A stretch of 64,000 nt of DNA from Pseudoclavibacter endophyticus (GTDB lineage Bacteria; Actinomycetota; Actinomycetes; Actinomycetales; Microbacteriaceae), in NCBI RefSeq assembly GCF_008831085.1, contig NZ_WBJY01000001.1:1550001-1614000 (forward strand), read 5' to 3'. A program made the position numbers and the translations under genes. The notes below the pieces were generated by a model that saw only the letters and a program-made list of their open reading frames with translations, had not been told where the DNA came from and ran no database searches. Shown here piece after piece: positions 35,373-44,259 of this stretch; within the stretch, counting starts at the first letter, position 1, and the number at the start of each line of letters is the position of its first letter.

Positions 35373-36881
35373 TCAGTGTGCGGGGCGGTGCAGCGTTTGC
35401 GTCGCGAGGTAGGCGGACACCCCTTCGATGCCGAATTCCGCGCCCATTCCTGAATCGCGGCGGCCGCCGAACGGCGCGAGGAAGCTCCCGCCGTACCCGT
35501 TGACACCGATCGTTCCTGTGTCGATGCGGGCGGCGACGGCAGCCGCGGCGTCTTCGTCGGTGCCGAAGACCGCCCCGCCGAGCCCGTAGCTGGTGGCGTT
35601 CGCGATGTCGATCGCGTGCTCGATCGACTCGGCGACGTGCACGGTGAGCACCGGGCCGAAGATCTCCTCCTGTGCGATGCGCGCCCCCGGGTCGACGTCG
35701 GCGAACACCGTCGGGGCGACGAAGGCCCCGCCCTCGACGGGCGGTGGCACATCGCCGCCGAGTACGACGCGAGCTCCCTCATCGATCCCGGTTCGGACGA
35801 AGCCCATGACGCGCTCGCGTTGGATGCTCGACGCGAGCGGCCCGAGATGCGTCGCCGGGTCGAGCGGGTCGCCGACCCGGAGCCCGCGGACGGTCGCGGC
35901 GACGACGTCGACGACGCGGTCGTAGTTCTCGCGGGTCGCGATGATGCGGGTCGATGCGAAGCACGTCTGGCCCGTGTTCCGCAGGCTGACCGGCAGCAAC
36001 TGCTCCGCGACGACGTCGAGGTCGGCATCCGGCAGCACGACCGAAGCGGACTTGCCTCCGAGTTCGAGCGTGACCGGTCGCAGCAGTTCGCCGCAGATGG
36101 CGGCGATGCGGCGGCCGGCGGCCGTGGATCCGGTGAAGGCGATCTTGTCAACGCCCGGGTGCCGCACGAGCGCCTCGCCGGTTTCGTTGCCTCCCGTGAC
36201 GAGGGTGACCGCGCCGTCCGGCAGGCCCGCTTCGACGGCCGCGTCGAGCACGTAGCGCACCGACAGGGGTGTCGAGGGCGCCGGCTTGATGACGACGGTG
36301 CAGCCCGCGAGGAGGGCGGACGCGAGCTTCGACACTACGAGGTGCACGGGGTAGTTCCACGGCACGATGAGCCCCGCGACGCCGTAGGGCACACGCCGGA
36401 CGAGCGACTCGACGGGTACACCGTCGATCGTCCGCACGTCGGGCGCCTCGAAGTGGGGAGCCAGGCCGGCGACCGTGCGCAACAGGAGCGCCGCCCCCAT
36501 GGCTGCGCCACCGGTCTCGGCGATCGGCGCGCCGTTCTCGAGGGTGGTCGTGTGCGCGATCTCCTCGGCGCGCCGCTCGATGCCGTCCGCGATGCGGCGC
36601 AGGTACTCGGCGCGGTCGCTCGGCCGGAGCGCCGCCCACGCCGGAAGCGCCGCCCTCGCGGCGGCGACCGCAACATCCACATCGTCCGGCGTGCCGACCG
36701 GGGCCGAACCCCACGCCTGTCCCGTCGTCGGGTCGATCACCTCGATGAGGTCGCGATCGCCGATCTCGCCACGGCCGAAGTCGGTCACGTGCCGGTAGGG
36801 CAGCGTCTCGGCGATGTCGGCGTGCGATCGGGCCGGCGTCGCGGCCTCATTGGATGGTGCGGTGCTGTCGACTGCGGTCAT
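35373..36881 (-). CDS. NAD(P)-dependent aldehyde dehydrogenase
   Basis: A 502-residue enzyme of the aldehyde dehydrogenase superfamily. Visible motifs are GLIVPWNYPVHLVVSKL (oxyanion asparagine), IKPAPSTPLS, FTGSTAAGRRI (NAD-binding glycines), LELGGKSASVVLPDADL with the general-base glutamate, NTGQTCFASTRI with the nucleophilic cysteine, and QEEIFGPVLTV. The substrate is not readable. The gene lies 99 bp downstream of an APC permease gene in the same orientation, so uptake of an amine or amino compound followed by oxidation of its aldehyde is a reasonable guess. Shared control by the neighbouring IclR protein is possible. Confidence 0.92.
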   Translation of the reverse strand: MTAVDSTAPSNEAATPARSHADIAETLPYRHVTDFGRGEIGDRDLIEVIDPTTGQAWGSAPVGTPDDVDVAVAAARAALPAWAALRPSDRAEYLRRIADGIERRAEEIAHTTTLENGAPIAETGGAAMGAALLLRTVAGLAPHFEAPDVRTIDGVPVESLVRRVPYGVAGLIVPWNYPVHLVVSKLASALLAGCTVVIKPAPSTPLSVRYVLDAAVEAGLPDGAVTLVTGGNETGEALVRHPGVDKIAFTGSTAAGRRIAAICGELLRPVTLELGGKSASVVLPDADLDVVAEQLLPVSLRNTGQTCFASTRIIATRENYDRVVDVVAATVRGLRVGDPLDPATHLGPLASSIQRERVMGFVRTGIDEGARVVLGGDVPPPVEGGAFVAPTVFADVDPGARIAQEEIFGPVLTVHVAESIEHAIDIANATSYGLGGAVFGTDEDAAAAVAARIDTGTIGVNGYGGSFLAPFGGRRDSGMGAEFGIEGVSAYLATQTLHRPAH

Positions 36882-36980
36882 TGGCGCCTCCTTGCGTCAC
36901 CCTCCAGTTTGAAGGGTGGGGCACGCAGGCGCCACCGCGCTTTCCATCGAGAGGAATCCCGCGCGGACCGCCGGCTGCGG

Positions 36981-38456
36981 TTATCGCCGGCGTCGCTCGG
37001 CAACGGCCTTCAGCAACAGCCGCTCGGTCTCGGGGCCTGCCTTGATGCCGCTCGGGAGCCGAAGCGCGAACACGAGACCGACGAGCATCCAGGCACCGAG
37101 GAAGGCGTACGACTGCCAGTCGAGCGTGATGCTGATCGGCGTGACGTTCGGCACGTACAGCAGGAACAGCACGATGCACAGGAGGGTCGTCGTGACGCCG
37201 AGGACCAGTCCGCCGATGCGGCCGCGCCCGCCCGCGCGGAAAGGCCGCGCCATGGCCGGCTCCTTCACGCGCAGCGCGATGAAGGCGAACCCGACGAGCG
37301 CATAGGCCAGCACGATCATCGGCGACCCGCCGTCGACCGCCCACCCGAGCATCGCGGTTCCTCCGAACGGGGCGAGGACCGACAGCCCGCCGATCGCGAG
37401 GATCGCGTTCGACGGCGTCTTGTAGCGCGGGTGCAGCTTGCCGAACCACGCGGGAATCATGCCCGCGTTCGCCATTGACCACAGCAGGCGTGAGGCGCCG
37501 AGGAGGAAGCCGATCCACGACGTGAGGATGCCCGCCATGCCGCCGGCGATCACGATCTTGCCCCAGATCTCACCGCCCATGACCGCCGAGAGCGCGTCGG
37601 CGCTGACCAGGTTGAACTCGGCGAGGTCGCTCGCGGGCAGGGAGAGCGAGGTGGCGTACACGACGACGAGGTAGAACGCGACGGCGAGACCGACGGATGC
37701 GATGACGAGCCGGCCGATCTTCTTGGGCTCGAGTTTGATCTCCTCGGCGGTCTGCGGGATGACGTCGAACCCCACGAAGAGGAACGGCACGGCACCGAGC
37801 ACCACCATGAATCCGGTCGCGCCGCCGACGAAGGCCGGCTGGGTATTGGCGACGTCGCCCCCGACGACTGCGCCGAAGAGGAGGACGGCGAGGACGAGCA
37901 GGATGAAACACACGACGAACGTCTGCACGAGCGAGGCGACCTTGACGCCGCGGTAATTGATCCACGTGACGGCGACGGCGGACACGACGCCGACGAGTGC
38001 CCAGGGAAGGCCGACGGTGTAGCCCGCCACGTCGTACATGGGGACGAGACCGGCGAGCCCGGGGAAGAGATAGTCCATGGTCCTCGGGGTCGCGACCGCT
38101 TCGAAGAGGATCACGCTGACGTACCCGCCGGTGATCGCCCATGAGCCGAGCATCGACCACCGCGGCCCCATGCCTCGCATGAGGTAGTTGTGTTCCCCGC
38201 CGGCGGCCGGCATTGCCGAGACGAGCTCGGAGTAGACAAGGCCGACGAGCATCATGATCGCACCGCCCGCCAGGAGTGCGAGCAGCGTTCCCCACGTGCC
38301 TGCCGACTCGAGCCAGCCACCCGTCAGCGTGATCCAGCCGAAGCCGATCATCGCTCCGAAGCCCACGAAGAGGGCGTCCAATCCGCTCATTGCGCGCTCG
38401 AAGCCGCGCTGTTCCGAATGCTGCCCTGGGGGCGTCATCGAGTTCGTCATGGACAC
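36981..38456 (-). CDS. APC family amino acid/amine permease
   Basis: A 491-residue membrane transporter with about twelve helices. The first helix FVGFGAMIGFGWITLTGGW shows the unwound GxG segment that binds the amino group in APC proteins; SAMPAAGGEHNYLMRGMG and the conserved PxxxxGFDVIPQTAEE region of helix 6 follow. The alternative upstream methionines at the start (MSMTNSM) differ by only a few residues. Its position upstream of an aldehyde dehydrogenase suggests uptake of a primary amine or amino acid for catabolism. No signal for the exact substrate is visible. Confidence 0.88.
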   Translation of the reverse strand: MSMTNSMTPPGQHSEQRGFERAMSGLDALFVGFGAMIGFGWITLTGGWLESAGTWGTLLALLAGGAIMMLVGLVYSELVSAMPAAGGEHNYLMRGMGPRWSMLGSWAITGGYVSVILFEAVATPRTMDYLFPGLAGLVPMYDVAGYTVGLPWALVGVVSAVAVTWINYRGVKVASLVQTFVVCFILLVLAVLLFGAVVGGDVANTQPAFVGGATGFMVVLGAVPFLFVGFDVIPQTAEEIKLEPKKIGRLVIASVGLAVAFYLVVVYATSLSLPASDLAEFNLVSADALSAVMGGEIWGKIVIAGGMAGILTSWIGFLLGASRLLWSMANAGMIPAWFGKLHPRYKTPSNAILAIGGLSVLAPFGGTAMLGWAVDGGSPMIVLAYALVGFAFIALRVKEPAMARPFRAGGRGRIGGLVLGVTTTLLCIVLFLLYVPNVTPISITLDWQSYAFLGAWMLVGLVFALRLPSGIKAGPETERLLLKAVAERRRR

Positions 38457-38537
38457 AGGATGCCCGAGCCGACCGGGGTCACTGATGCGCCACGCGAGCG
38501 TGGTCGATGGAGACGCGTCGGCGCGCGCTCGCGTTCG

Positions 38538-38611
38538 TGGGGCGTGCGGGACTTGAACCCGCGACCGATGGATTATGAGTCCACTGCTCTAACCGGCTGA
38601 GCTAACGCCCC
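38538..38611 (-). tRNA. tRNA with CAU anticodon, probably tRNA-Ile2 (lysidine), otherwise tRNA-Met
   Basis: A 74-nt cloverleaf. GGGGCGT pairs fully with ACGCCCC, the discriminator is A, the loop CTCATAA gives the anticodon CAT, and the T-loop is GGTTCAAGTCC. No CCA is encoded. The U at position 7 followed by UAGCUCAG and the GGUCG variable region resemble bacterial tRNA-Ile2, whose C34 is changed to lysidine by TilS, more than elongator tRNA-Met. This is judged from remembered examples. Confidence 0.85.
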
Positions 38612-38765
38612 GGAAGCGGCACGAGTCTATCGTCCGTGCAACGCGGCGACGCCGTCCACTGCCACGCGGGCCTCGCGTGAGAACGCGTAGCATGGCGAAA
38701 TCAATGTCCGTCCGGCGCTGCTGCCACTCGTCTCGATGCCGCCCGTATCCACTCGAGGAGGAACC

Positions 38766-39086
38766 ATGATCGTCGCATTCTCTATCGCGCCCAGTGGCGG
38801 GCCGGACGGGTCCGACTCGGTCCACGAGGCCGTTGCCGCCGCCGTCAAGGTAGTCCGCGAGTCGGGCCTTCCGAATCGAACCTCGTCGATGTTCACCGAG
38901 ATCGAGGGGGAGTGGGACGAGGTGATGGGCGTCGTCAAGGCGGCCACGGATGCCGTCGGCGCCTACGGGACGCGCGTGTCACTCGTGCTCAAGGCGGACA
39001 TCCGGCCCGGACGCACGGGTGAGCTGGACGGCAAGCTCGAGCGCCTCGAGCGAGCGCTCGACGAGGGCCGCGGCGGCGCTGAGTAA
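38766..39086 (+). CDS. MTH1187 family thiamine-binding protein
   Basis: A 106-residue protein of the MTH1187/YkoF-like thiamine-binding family (formerly DUF77), a small ferredoxin-like fold that binds thiamine or a precursor. The N-terminal MIVAFSIAPSG, the central SGLPNRTSSMFTEIEGEWDEVM and VSLVLKADIRPGRTGELDGKLERL are the family pattern. The ATG at 38766 is chosen because GAGGAGGAAC lies immediately upstream; the frame remains open upstream to 38736. It is a single gene behind the tRNA, read towards a small membrane protein. Role in thiamine handling is inferred from the family. Confidence 0.85.
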   Translation: MIVAFSIAPSGGPDGSDSVHEAVAAAVKVVRESGLPNRTSSMFTEIEGEWDEVMGVVKAATDAVGAYGTRVSLVLKADIRPGRTGELDGKLERLERALDEGRGGAE

Positions 39087-39216
39087 CGCGGGTACAGCGA
39101 ACCCGTGACGCTGGCACACCTGTTCACGGGCCGGATCTGTTCTCGGGCCGGACAATCGGCGCCATTAGGATCGACGCTCGCAGGCTGATCGGCGAACGCC
39201 AAAGGGGAATGCAGAC

Positions 39217-39735
39217 ATGACCGACGACACGACGGCACGGCAGGGCGACCACGTGCCCGGGCAGGGCGGCATCCCCGTCGCTCCATACCCCTCGCAGTCG
39301 AATGATCCGCAGCCGACCCCGTCGCACGCCATTGCCACGTTCGGCGGCGAGGGGCATGGGGGCTCCTGGCCGGGGGCGGACGAGGCGTTCATCGGCGACA
39401 TGACCGTGACCCGCGACGCCATCCGTTCGCCGCAGGGCGCCATCTCCGCGAGGGGCGCCCAGATCTTCGTCAACAACCACACTCGACTCGAGAACAAGAC
39501 GCCCACGTGGGCGATCGTTCTCGCGATCGTCGGCTTTTTCCTCGTCACCTTTTTCAGCCTCTTCTTCCTGCTCGTGAAGGAGCAGCGACTCGGCGGCGGC
39601 TACGAAGTGGTCGCGACTGGTCCGGACGGCACCCTCACCTCATTCATTCCGGTCGACCAGCAATCAGCCGGGTACATCTGGAACGACCTGCAGACGCGCG
39701 CCGAGCACGCGCGCGCCGTCATCGCAGACGCCTGA
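39217..39735 (+). CDS. Hypothetical single-pass membrane protein
   Basis: A 172-residue protein not assigned to a known family. The N-terminal 90 residues are polar, rich in Gly, Pro and Asp; one hydrophobic helix follows (WAIVLAIVGFFLVTFFSLFF, about 98-117), then KEQRLGGGYEVVATGPDGT and a short extracytoplasmic or cytoplasmic C-terminal domain. The ATG at 39217 has AAAGGGG about 10 nt upstream, and codon use is like the neighbours, so it is very likely real. No signal peptide is present. Orientation by the positive-inside rule is not clear. Function unknown. Confidence 0.75.
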   Translation: MTDDTTARQGDHVPGQGGIPVAPYPSQSNDPQPTPSHAIATFGGEGHGGSWPGADEAFIGDMTVTRDAIRSPQGAISARGAQIFVNNHTRLENKTPTWAIVLAIVGFFLVTFFSLFFLLVKEQRLGGGYEVVATGPDGTLTSFIPVDQQSAGYIWNDLQTRAEHARAVIADA

Positions 39736-39768
39736 TGAGGCGAACCACGGGGGACACGCCGCCACGCT

Positions 39769-39819
39769 GAATCACAGGGTTGTGATTCGCCACTACTGTC
39801 AGGCATAATTCCAGTGGCG
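39769..39819 (+). promoter_or_regulatory. Promoter region of DUF3145 with overlapping inverted repeats
   Basis: Three elements overlap: the palindrome GAATCACAGGGTTGTGATTC (39769-39788), the repeat pair CGCCACT (39788-39794) and AGTGGCG (39813-39819), and between them a CATAAT -10 box (39804-39809) with TTGTGA about 18 bp upstream. The -10 thus lies between the arms of the second dyad, as expected for a repressor site. The segment 39780-39795 is shared with the aceE upstream region. Confidence 0.55.
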
Positions 39820-39934
39820 ACACGCAGCCATCACAATCGAATACGTTGCATCACGCTTTCTCACGAAAGGGAAAGCCGCCTTGCATTCGTTCACTGGTCG
39901 TAGGGGAAGACGTACCACGTGAATGGAGGAAGAC

Positions 39935-40438
39935 ATGGATGCACCAACTGCCCGCGGGGTGCTGTACGTGCACTCCTCGCCGCGAGCCCTTTGCCAGCAC
40001 GTCGAGTGGGGCGTAGGGCGAGCGCTTGGGCGCGCCGTACACCTGCCCTGGATCGATCAGCCGGTCATCCAGGGCTCGCAGCGCGCCGAGTTCGTCTGGG
40101 AGGGACAACCCGGCACCGGGGCGACAATCGCTGCGCAGCTTCGTGGCTGGGTGCACCTCCGCTTCGAAGTGACCGAAGAACCTCGCGCTGACGCGGACGG
40201 AGGTCGGTGGCTTCACACGCCCGACCTCGGCATCTACTACGCGCAGACCGATACCTCGGGCAACACCGTCATTCCCGAAGACCGGGTTCGCTATGCGATG
40301 GAGATCGCGGGCGGCAACGCCTCCGAGCTGCACCGTGAACTTCGCCTGGCCCTGGGCCAGGCATGGGACGACGAGCTTGAGCCGTTCCGGTATGCGGGCG
40401 ACGAAAGCCCTGTCGTGTGGATGCACCGCGTCGGTTAG
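39935..40438 (+). CDS. DUF3145 family protein
   Basis: A 167-residue actinobacterial protein of the DUF3145 family, recognised by ARGVLYVHSSPRALCQHVEW, then RAEFVWEGQPGTGA and the closing LGQAWDDELEPFRYAG. The ATG at 39935 is preferred over one at 39923 because GGAGGAA lies between them at the right distance. No membrane segment or catalytic motif is apparent. The gene faces fabF across a bidirectional terminator. In Streptomyces a member of the family also borders the fabD-fabH-acpP-fabF operon, so a role linked to fatty-acid or malonyl-CoA metabolism is plausible but unproven. Its upstream region shares an element with aceE. Confidence 0.88.
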   Translation: MDAPTARGVLYVHSSPRALCQHVEWGVGRALGRAVHLPWIDQPVIQGSQRAEFVWEGQPGTGATIAAQLRGWVHLRFEVTEEPRADADGGRWLHTPDLGIYYAQTDTSGNTVIPEDRVRYAMEIAGGNASELHRELRLALGQAWDDELEPFRYAGDESPVVWMHRVG

Positions 40439-40487
40439 GCCAACGACCGTCGACGCGGGTCGGGCTCCGCGCTGACGGTGGTGACGA

Positions 40488-40522
40488 ACGAGGCCGGGTT
40501 CCTTTCGGGAACCCGGCCTCGT
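40488..40522. terminator. Bidirectional terminator between DUF3145 and fabF
   Basis: A perfect 15-bp stem, ACGAGGCCGGGTTCC with its reverse complement, and loop TTTCG lie midway between two convergent stop codons. TTGTCGT follows on the plus strand and TTCGT on the minus strand. Confidence 0.88.
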
Positions 40523-40538
40523 TTGTCGTGCGAGCCGG

Positions 40539-41780
40539 CTACACGCCGCGGAAGGCGATGACGGCGTTGTGCCCGCCGAATCCGAATGAGTTCGAGATGG
40601 CGACGGCGCCCTTGGCGTCGAACGGACGCGGCTCGGTCACCACGTCGAGCGGAATCGCGTCGTCCTGATGCTCGATGTTGATCGTCGGCGGCAGCACGCC
40701 CTCGGCGAGCGCGAGCACGGTGAACATGCCCTCGATCGCGCCGGCCCCGCCGAGCAGGTGGCCCGTCGACGCCTTGGTGGCCGTCACGGGGATCTCTCGG
40801 GCGCGGTCGCCGAAGACCGCTTCGAGCGCCGTGTACTCGGCGATGTCCCCGACCGGGGTCGACGTCGCGTGCGCGTTCACATGGCGAACCTCGTCGCGCC
40901 CCACGCCACTGCGCTCAAGGGTGTCCAGAACGGCGCGTGCGGCGCCCGAACCCGCGGGGTCAGGGGCCGTGATGTGATATGCGTCGGCCGTCACGGCGCC
41001 GCCGAGGACCTCGGCGTAGATCCGCGCGCCCCTCGCCTTCGCATGCTCCTCGGTCTCCAGCACGAGTGCGCCTGCACCCTCTCCGAGGACGAAGCCGTCG
41101 CGGTCGACGTCGTAGGGACGCGACGCGTGGGAGGGGTCATCGTTGCGACGCGACAGGGCCTGCATCGAGGCGAACGCCGCGAGGGGGAGCGGGTGGATCG
41201 CAGCCTCCGATCCGCCCGTGATCGCGACGTCGGCGACCCCCGCGCGCAGGTGCTCGACGGCGTTGATGAGTGACTCGGTGCTGGACGCGCACGCCGATAC
41301 GACGGTGCGCGCGCCCGCCCGCGCGTTCAACTCCATGCCGATCGCGGCGGCGGGGCCGTTCGGCATGAGCTTCGGCACCGTGAGCGGCAGGACCCGTCGC
41401 GGGCCGCGTTCGCGCAGCGTGTCCCAGGCGTCGAGCAGGGTCCACACCCCGCCGATACCGGTCGCCCACTCCACGAGGAGCCGGTCGGGGTCGATGTCGG
41501 CATCGCCCAGGCCCGCGTCGGCGAACGCTTCCCGCCCGGCGACGAGCGCGTACTGACTCGAGGGGTCGAGCCGCTTCATGACGACGCGGTCGAGCTGTTC
41601 GGAGACCGGCACCTTGACGCTGGCAGCGAAGGTCACCGGAAGTTCGTAGGTGGCGACCCAGTCTGCCTCGAGCGTGCGGGCGCCCGACTCTCCGGCGAGC
41701 AGCGCATTCCACGTCTCGCGGGCGGTGCCGCCGAGCGGGGTTGTGGCGCCGAGGCCGGTCACAACGATCTTTGTGGTCAT
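40539..41780 (-). CDS. fabF: Beta-ketoacyl-ACP synthase II
   Basis: A 413-residue condensing enzyme of type II fatty-acid synthesis, elongating acyl-ACP with malonyl-ACP. The catalytic triad is Cys164 in VSACASSTES, His in VNAHATSTPVGD and His in ASTGHLLGGAGA; NSFGFGGHNAV closes the fold. The ATG at 41780 has AGGAG upstream (TTTCAGGAGCCCGT), so the longer frame to 41825 is not used. It is the last gene of the fabD-fabH-acpP-fabF run and ends at a bidirectional terminator. The gap of 68 bp to acpP suggests the same transcript. Confidence 0.95.
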   Translation of the reverse strand: MTTKIVVTGLGATTPLGGTARETWNALLAGESGARTLEADWVATYELPVTFAASVKVPVSEQLDRVVMKRLDPSSQYALVAGREAFADAGLGDADIDPDRLLVEWATGIGGVWTLLDAWDTLRERGPRRVLPLTVPKLMPNGPAAAIGMELNARAGARTVVSACASSTESLINAVEHLRAGVADVAITGGSEAAIHPLPLAAFASMQALSRRNDDPSHASRPYDVDRDGFVLGEGAGALVLETEEHAKARGARIYAEVLGGAVTADAYHITAPDPAGSGAARAVLDTLERSGVGRDEVRHVNAHATSTPVGDIAEYTALEAVFGDRAREIPVTATKASTGHLLGGAGAIEGMFTVLALAEGVLPPTINIEHQDDAIPLDVVTEPRPFDAKGAVAISNSFGFGGHNAVIAFRGV

Positions 41781-41848
41781 ACGGGCTCCTGAAAACGATG
41801 AAACAGGCCGAGGCGGGCAGCCCACGCGCGGGGCCGCCCGCCGCGCGA

Positions 41849-42100
41849 CTATTCGGCCGAGGCCTTGGCGATGTAGTTGACGGCGTCGCCGACCGTCACG
41901 AGGTTGGGGACCTCGTCATCCGGGATCTTGACGTCGAACTTCTCCTCGGCGTTGACGACGATCGTCATCATCGAAATCGAGTCGATGTCGAGGTCGTCCG
42001 TGAACGACTTCTCGGGCGTCACGGTGTCGGCCGCGATTCCGGTCTCCTCGTTGATGAGCTCGGCGAGGCCGGCGAGCGCTTCTTCGTTGCTAACTGCCAT
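41849..42100 (-). CDS. acpP: Acyl carrier protein
   Basis: An 83-residue acidic carrier protein. Ser41 in DIDSIS receives the phosphopantetheine arm; the second helix carries the acidic surface that docks fatty-acid synthases. The ATG at 42100 with GGAGAG upstream is used, as the 17 extra residues of the open frame up to 42151 are not ACP-like. The length is normal. It sits between fabH and fabF in the usual actinobacterial order and shuttles intermediates among the enzymes encoded around it. Confidence 0.96.
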   Translation of the reverse strand: MAVSNEEALAGLAELINEETGIAADTVTPEKSFTDDLDIDSISMMTIVVNAEEKFDVKIPDDEVPNLVTVGDAVNYIAKASAE

Positions 42101-42210
42101 GAGTTTCTCTCCTTGGTTCTCGATGACCACCGCAAGTGTATTCGGGTGCATCGGTTCGGGTGCGCGGCGGGCGAGGAGCGCTGCCGCGCGCGATCGGGCG
42201 GATGCAGGCC

Positions 42211-43215
42211 TCAGGGCAGGCGCACGACCTGTGCGCCGTAGACGAGACCGGCGCCGAACCCGATCTGCAGCGACAGGCCGCCGCTGAGTTCAGGGTGCTC
42301 GTCGAGCAGCCGGTGGGTGGCGAGCGGGATCGATGCCGCCGACGTGTTGCCGGTCGTCTCGATGTCGCGGCCGACCACGACGTGCTCGGGCAGTCCGAGC
42401 TGCTTCGCGAACTCGTCGATGATGCGCATGTTGGCCTGGTGCGGGACGAAGGCCGCGAGGTCTTCGACCGTGATCCCGGCTTCGTCGAGCGCCTGGCGCG
42501 CGACTTTCGCCATGTCCCACACCGCCCAGCGGAAGACGCTGGGCCCGTCCTGACGCAGGGTCGGCCACGGCACCTCGCCTCGGCGGAATTCCTGCAGCGT
42601 GGCGTTCATCGACACCGCCTGCCAACGCTCGCCGTCGCTACCGAGAAGGGACCGGGAGATGCCCGGCGTGTCGCTCGGGCCGATGATGACGGCACCGGCC
42701 CCGTCGCCGAGCAGGAACGAGATGCTGCGATCGGCCGGGTCGATGATGTCGGAGAGCTTCTCGGCGCCGACCACGAGCGCGTAGGTGGCGACGCCCGAGC
42801 GAATCAGCGCATCCGCCTGTGCGACGCTGTAGCAGTAGCCCGCGCACGCCGCGTTGCTATCGAAGGCGGCGGCGGGGGTCGCCCCGACCTCATGCGCCAA
42901 CCGGGCCGCGATGGACGGCGTCTGCATCATGTTGCTGACGGTCGCAACGATGACCACGCCGATCTCGTCGGGCGAAATGCCGGAGCGCTCGATGGCCTCG
43001 AGCGACGCTTCGCGCGACAGGTCGAGCGCGTTGACGTCGTCGCCGGCGCGGGCGCGGGTAACGATGCCCGTCCGCTGCCGGATCCACTCGTCAGACGAGT
43101 CGATGGGGCCGATCAGGTCGTCGTTCGGCACCGCGTTCTCGCCTCGGGCGGCCCCGATGCCGTAGATGCGCGTGAACCGGGGGCCTTCCGTCACCTGAAG
43201 CGTGGGAGTGGTCAT
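42211..43215 (-). CDS. fabH: Beta-ketoacyl-ACP synthase III
   Basis: A 334-residue enzyme that starts fatty-acid synthesis by condensing an acyl-CoA with malonyl-ACP. The catalytic residues are Cys124 in SNAACAGYC, His in FVPHQANMRI and Asn in ETTGNTSAAS; FGAGLVYGAQVV ends the fold. The ATG at 43215 begins MTTPTLQVTEGPRF; the open frame continues to 43350 without family-like residues and would run into fabD. In actinobacteria FabH sets the branched-chain starter; the preference of this one cannot be told. Second gene of the fab run, 28 bp behind fabD. Confidence 0.94.
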   Translation of the reverse strand: MTTPTLQVTEGPRFTRIYGIGAARGENAVPNDDLIGPIDSSDEWIRQRTGIVTRARAGDDVNALDLSREASLEAIERSGISPDEIGVVIVATVSNMMQTPSIAARLAHEVGATPAAAFDSNAACAGYCYSVAQADALIRSGVATYALVVGAEKLSDIIDPADRSISFLLGDGAGAVIIGPSDTPGISRSLLGSDGERWQAVSMNATLQEFRRGEVPWPTLRQDGPSVFRWAVWDMAKVARQALDEAGITVEDLAAFVPHQANMRIIDEFAKQLGLPEHVVVGRDIETTGNTSAASIPLATHRLLDEHPELSGGLSLQIGFGAGLVYGAQVVRLP

Positions 43216-43243
43216 GCTGTCGTGGTCCTTCCGGGGCTCCGGG

Positions 43244-44191
43244 TCACGCCGCGACGAGTTCGCGGGCGGTGTCGAGGTCGGCGGGTGTCGTGATCGCCAC
43301 GGCGGGCGTGCCCCGCAAGCCGCGTTTCGAGAGCCCGACGAGCGTGCCACCCGGCGCGACCTCCACGAGGCCCGAAACGCCGGCGTCGGCGAACGACGCC
43401 ATGCACGCGTCCCACCGAACGGGGCGCGCGACCTGCTCGATCATGGCATCCACGAACTCGGCGCCGGATGTGACCATGCTGCCGTCGCGGTTCGTCCAGA
43501 TCGTGCGTACGGGATCCCCGGTCTGGAAGGCATTGCGCTGGTCGGCCAGCGCGGCGCGCGCCGTCGCCATGAACGGGGTGTGGAAGGCGCCAGCGACCTG
43601 CAGCGGAACGACCCGTGCGCGGGCCGGCGGCGTGCTGGCCAGCTCGTCGAGCCGCTCTGGGAGTCCCGCCGCGACGATCTGGCCGCCTCCGTTGTAGTTG
43701 GCGGGCGTGAGGTCGAGGCCCTCGAGAGTCGCCTCGATCTCCGCCTGGTCACCGCCGAGCACGGCGCTCATGCCGGTGCGCACGGTCGCCGCATCGGCGG
43801 CCATGAGCTCGGCGCGGGTCGCCACGAAGCGGATCGCGGTCTCGGCGTCGAAGATGCCGGCGCAGTAGGCGGCCGTCACCTCGCCGACGGAGTGGCCGGC
43901 CACACCCCCGATGCGCGCGGCGAAGCCGCCCGATTCGTCGGCGTCGTCATCAGAGGTGAGAGCGTTCCACGTAAGGATGCCGGCGGCGACGATGAGCGGC
44001 TGCGCGATCGCGGTGTCGCGAATCGTCTCGGCGTCGGACTCGGTGCCGTGGCGCACGAGGTCGACGCCAGCAGCGTCGCTCAGCTGTTCGAGCAGCGTGC
44101 GGTGCGCGGCGTCCTCGAGCCAGGGCGCGAGGAAACCGGGTTTTTGTGCGCCCTGACCGGGGCACGTGAGCACAAGCATGGGGACCATCAT
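43244..44191 (-). CDS. fabD: Malonyl-CoA:ACP transacylase
   Basis: An acyltransferase that loads malonate on ACP. LTCPGQGAQKPGFLAPW starts the fold; GVAGHSVGEVTAAYCAG holds the nucleophilic serine; the arginine for malonate in FVATRAELM and the histidine in GAFHTPFM complete the site. The start is uncertain: ATGs at 44191, 44188 and 44179 all precede the first strand, and one at 44227 is possible but adds a tail of unlike residues. 44191 gives 315 residues. It follows the FasR-type gene by about 70 bp, the position where the regulator often binds in actinobacteria. Confidence 0.94.
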   Translation of the reverse strand: MMVPMLVLTCPGQGAQKPGFLAPWLEDAAHRTLLEQLSDAAGVDLVRHGTESDAETIRDTAIAQPLIVAAGILTWNALTSDDDADESGGFAARIGGVAGHSVGEVTAAYCAGIFDAETAIRFVATRAELMAADAATVRTGMSAVLGGDQAEIEATLEGLDLTPANYNGGGQIVAAGLPERLDELASTPPARARVVPLQVAGAFHTPFMATARAALADQRNAFQTGDPVRTIWTNRDGSMVTSGAEFVDAMIEQVARPVRWDACMASFADAGVSGLVEVAPGGTLVGLSKRGLRGTPAVAITTPADLDTARELVAA

Positions 44192-44259
44192 TCCAGTGAT
44201 CGTTCGCGACTGTTCGTATGAATGCACGCGACTTTGGTGAAAAAGATTAGAGGATGTCG

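Noticed and set aside
32965..37478. Long plus-strand frames antisense to glcB (528 codons) and to the aldehyde dehydrogenase and permease (620 codons)
   Set aside because: The minus-strand products are full-length enzymes with catalytic motifs; the plus frames cross gene borders and lack domains.
38190..38681. Frames containing VRDLNPRPMDYESTALTG near the CAU tRNA
   Set aside because: The sequence is read through the antisense of the tRNA, again a known artefact.
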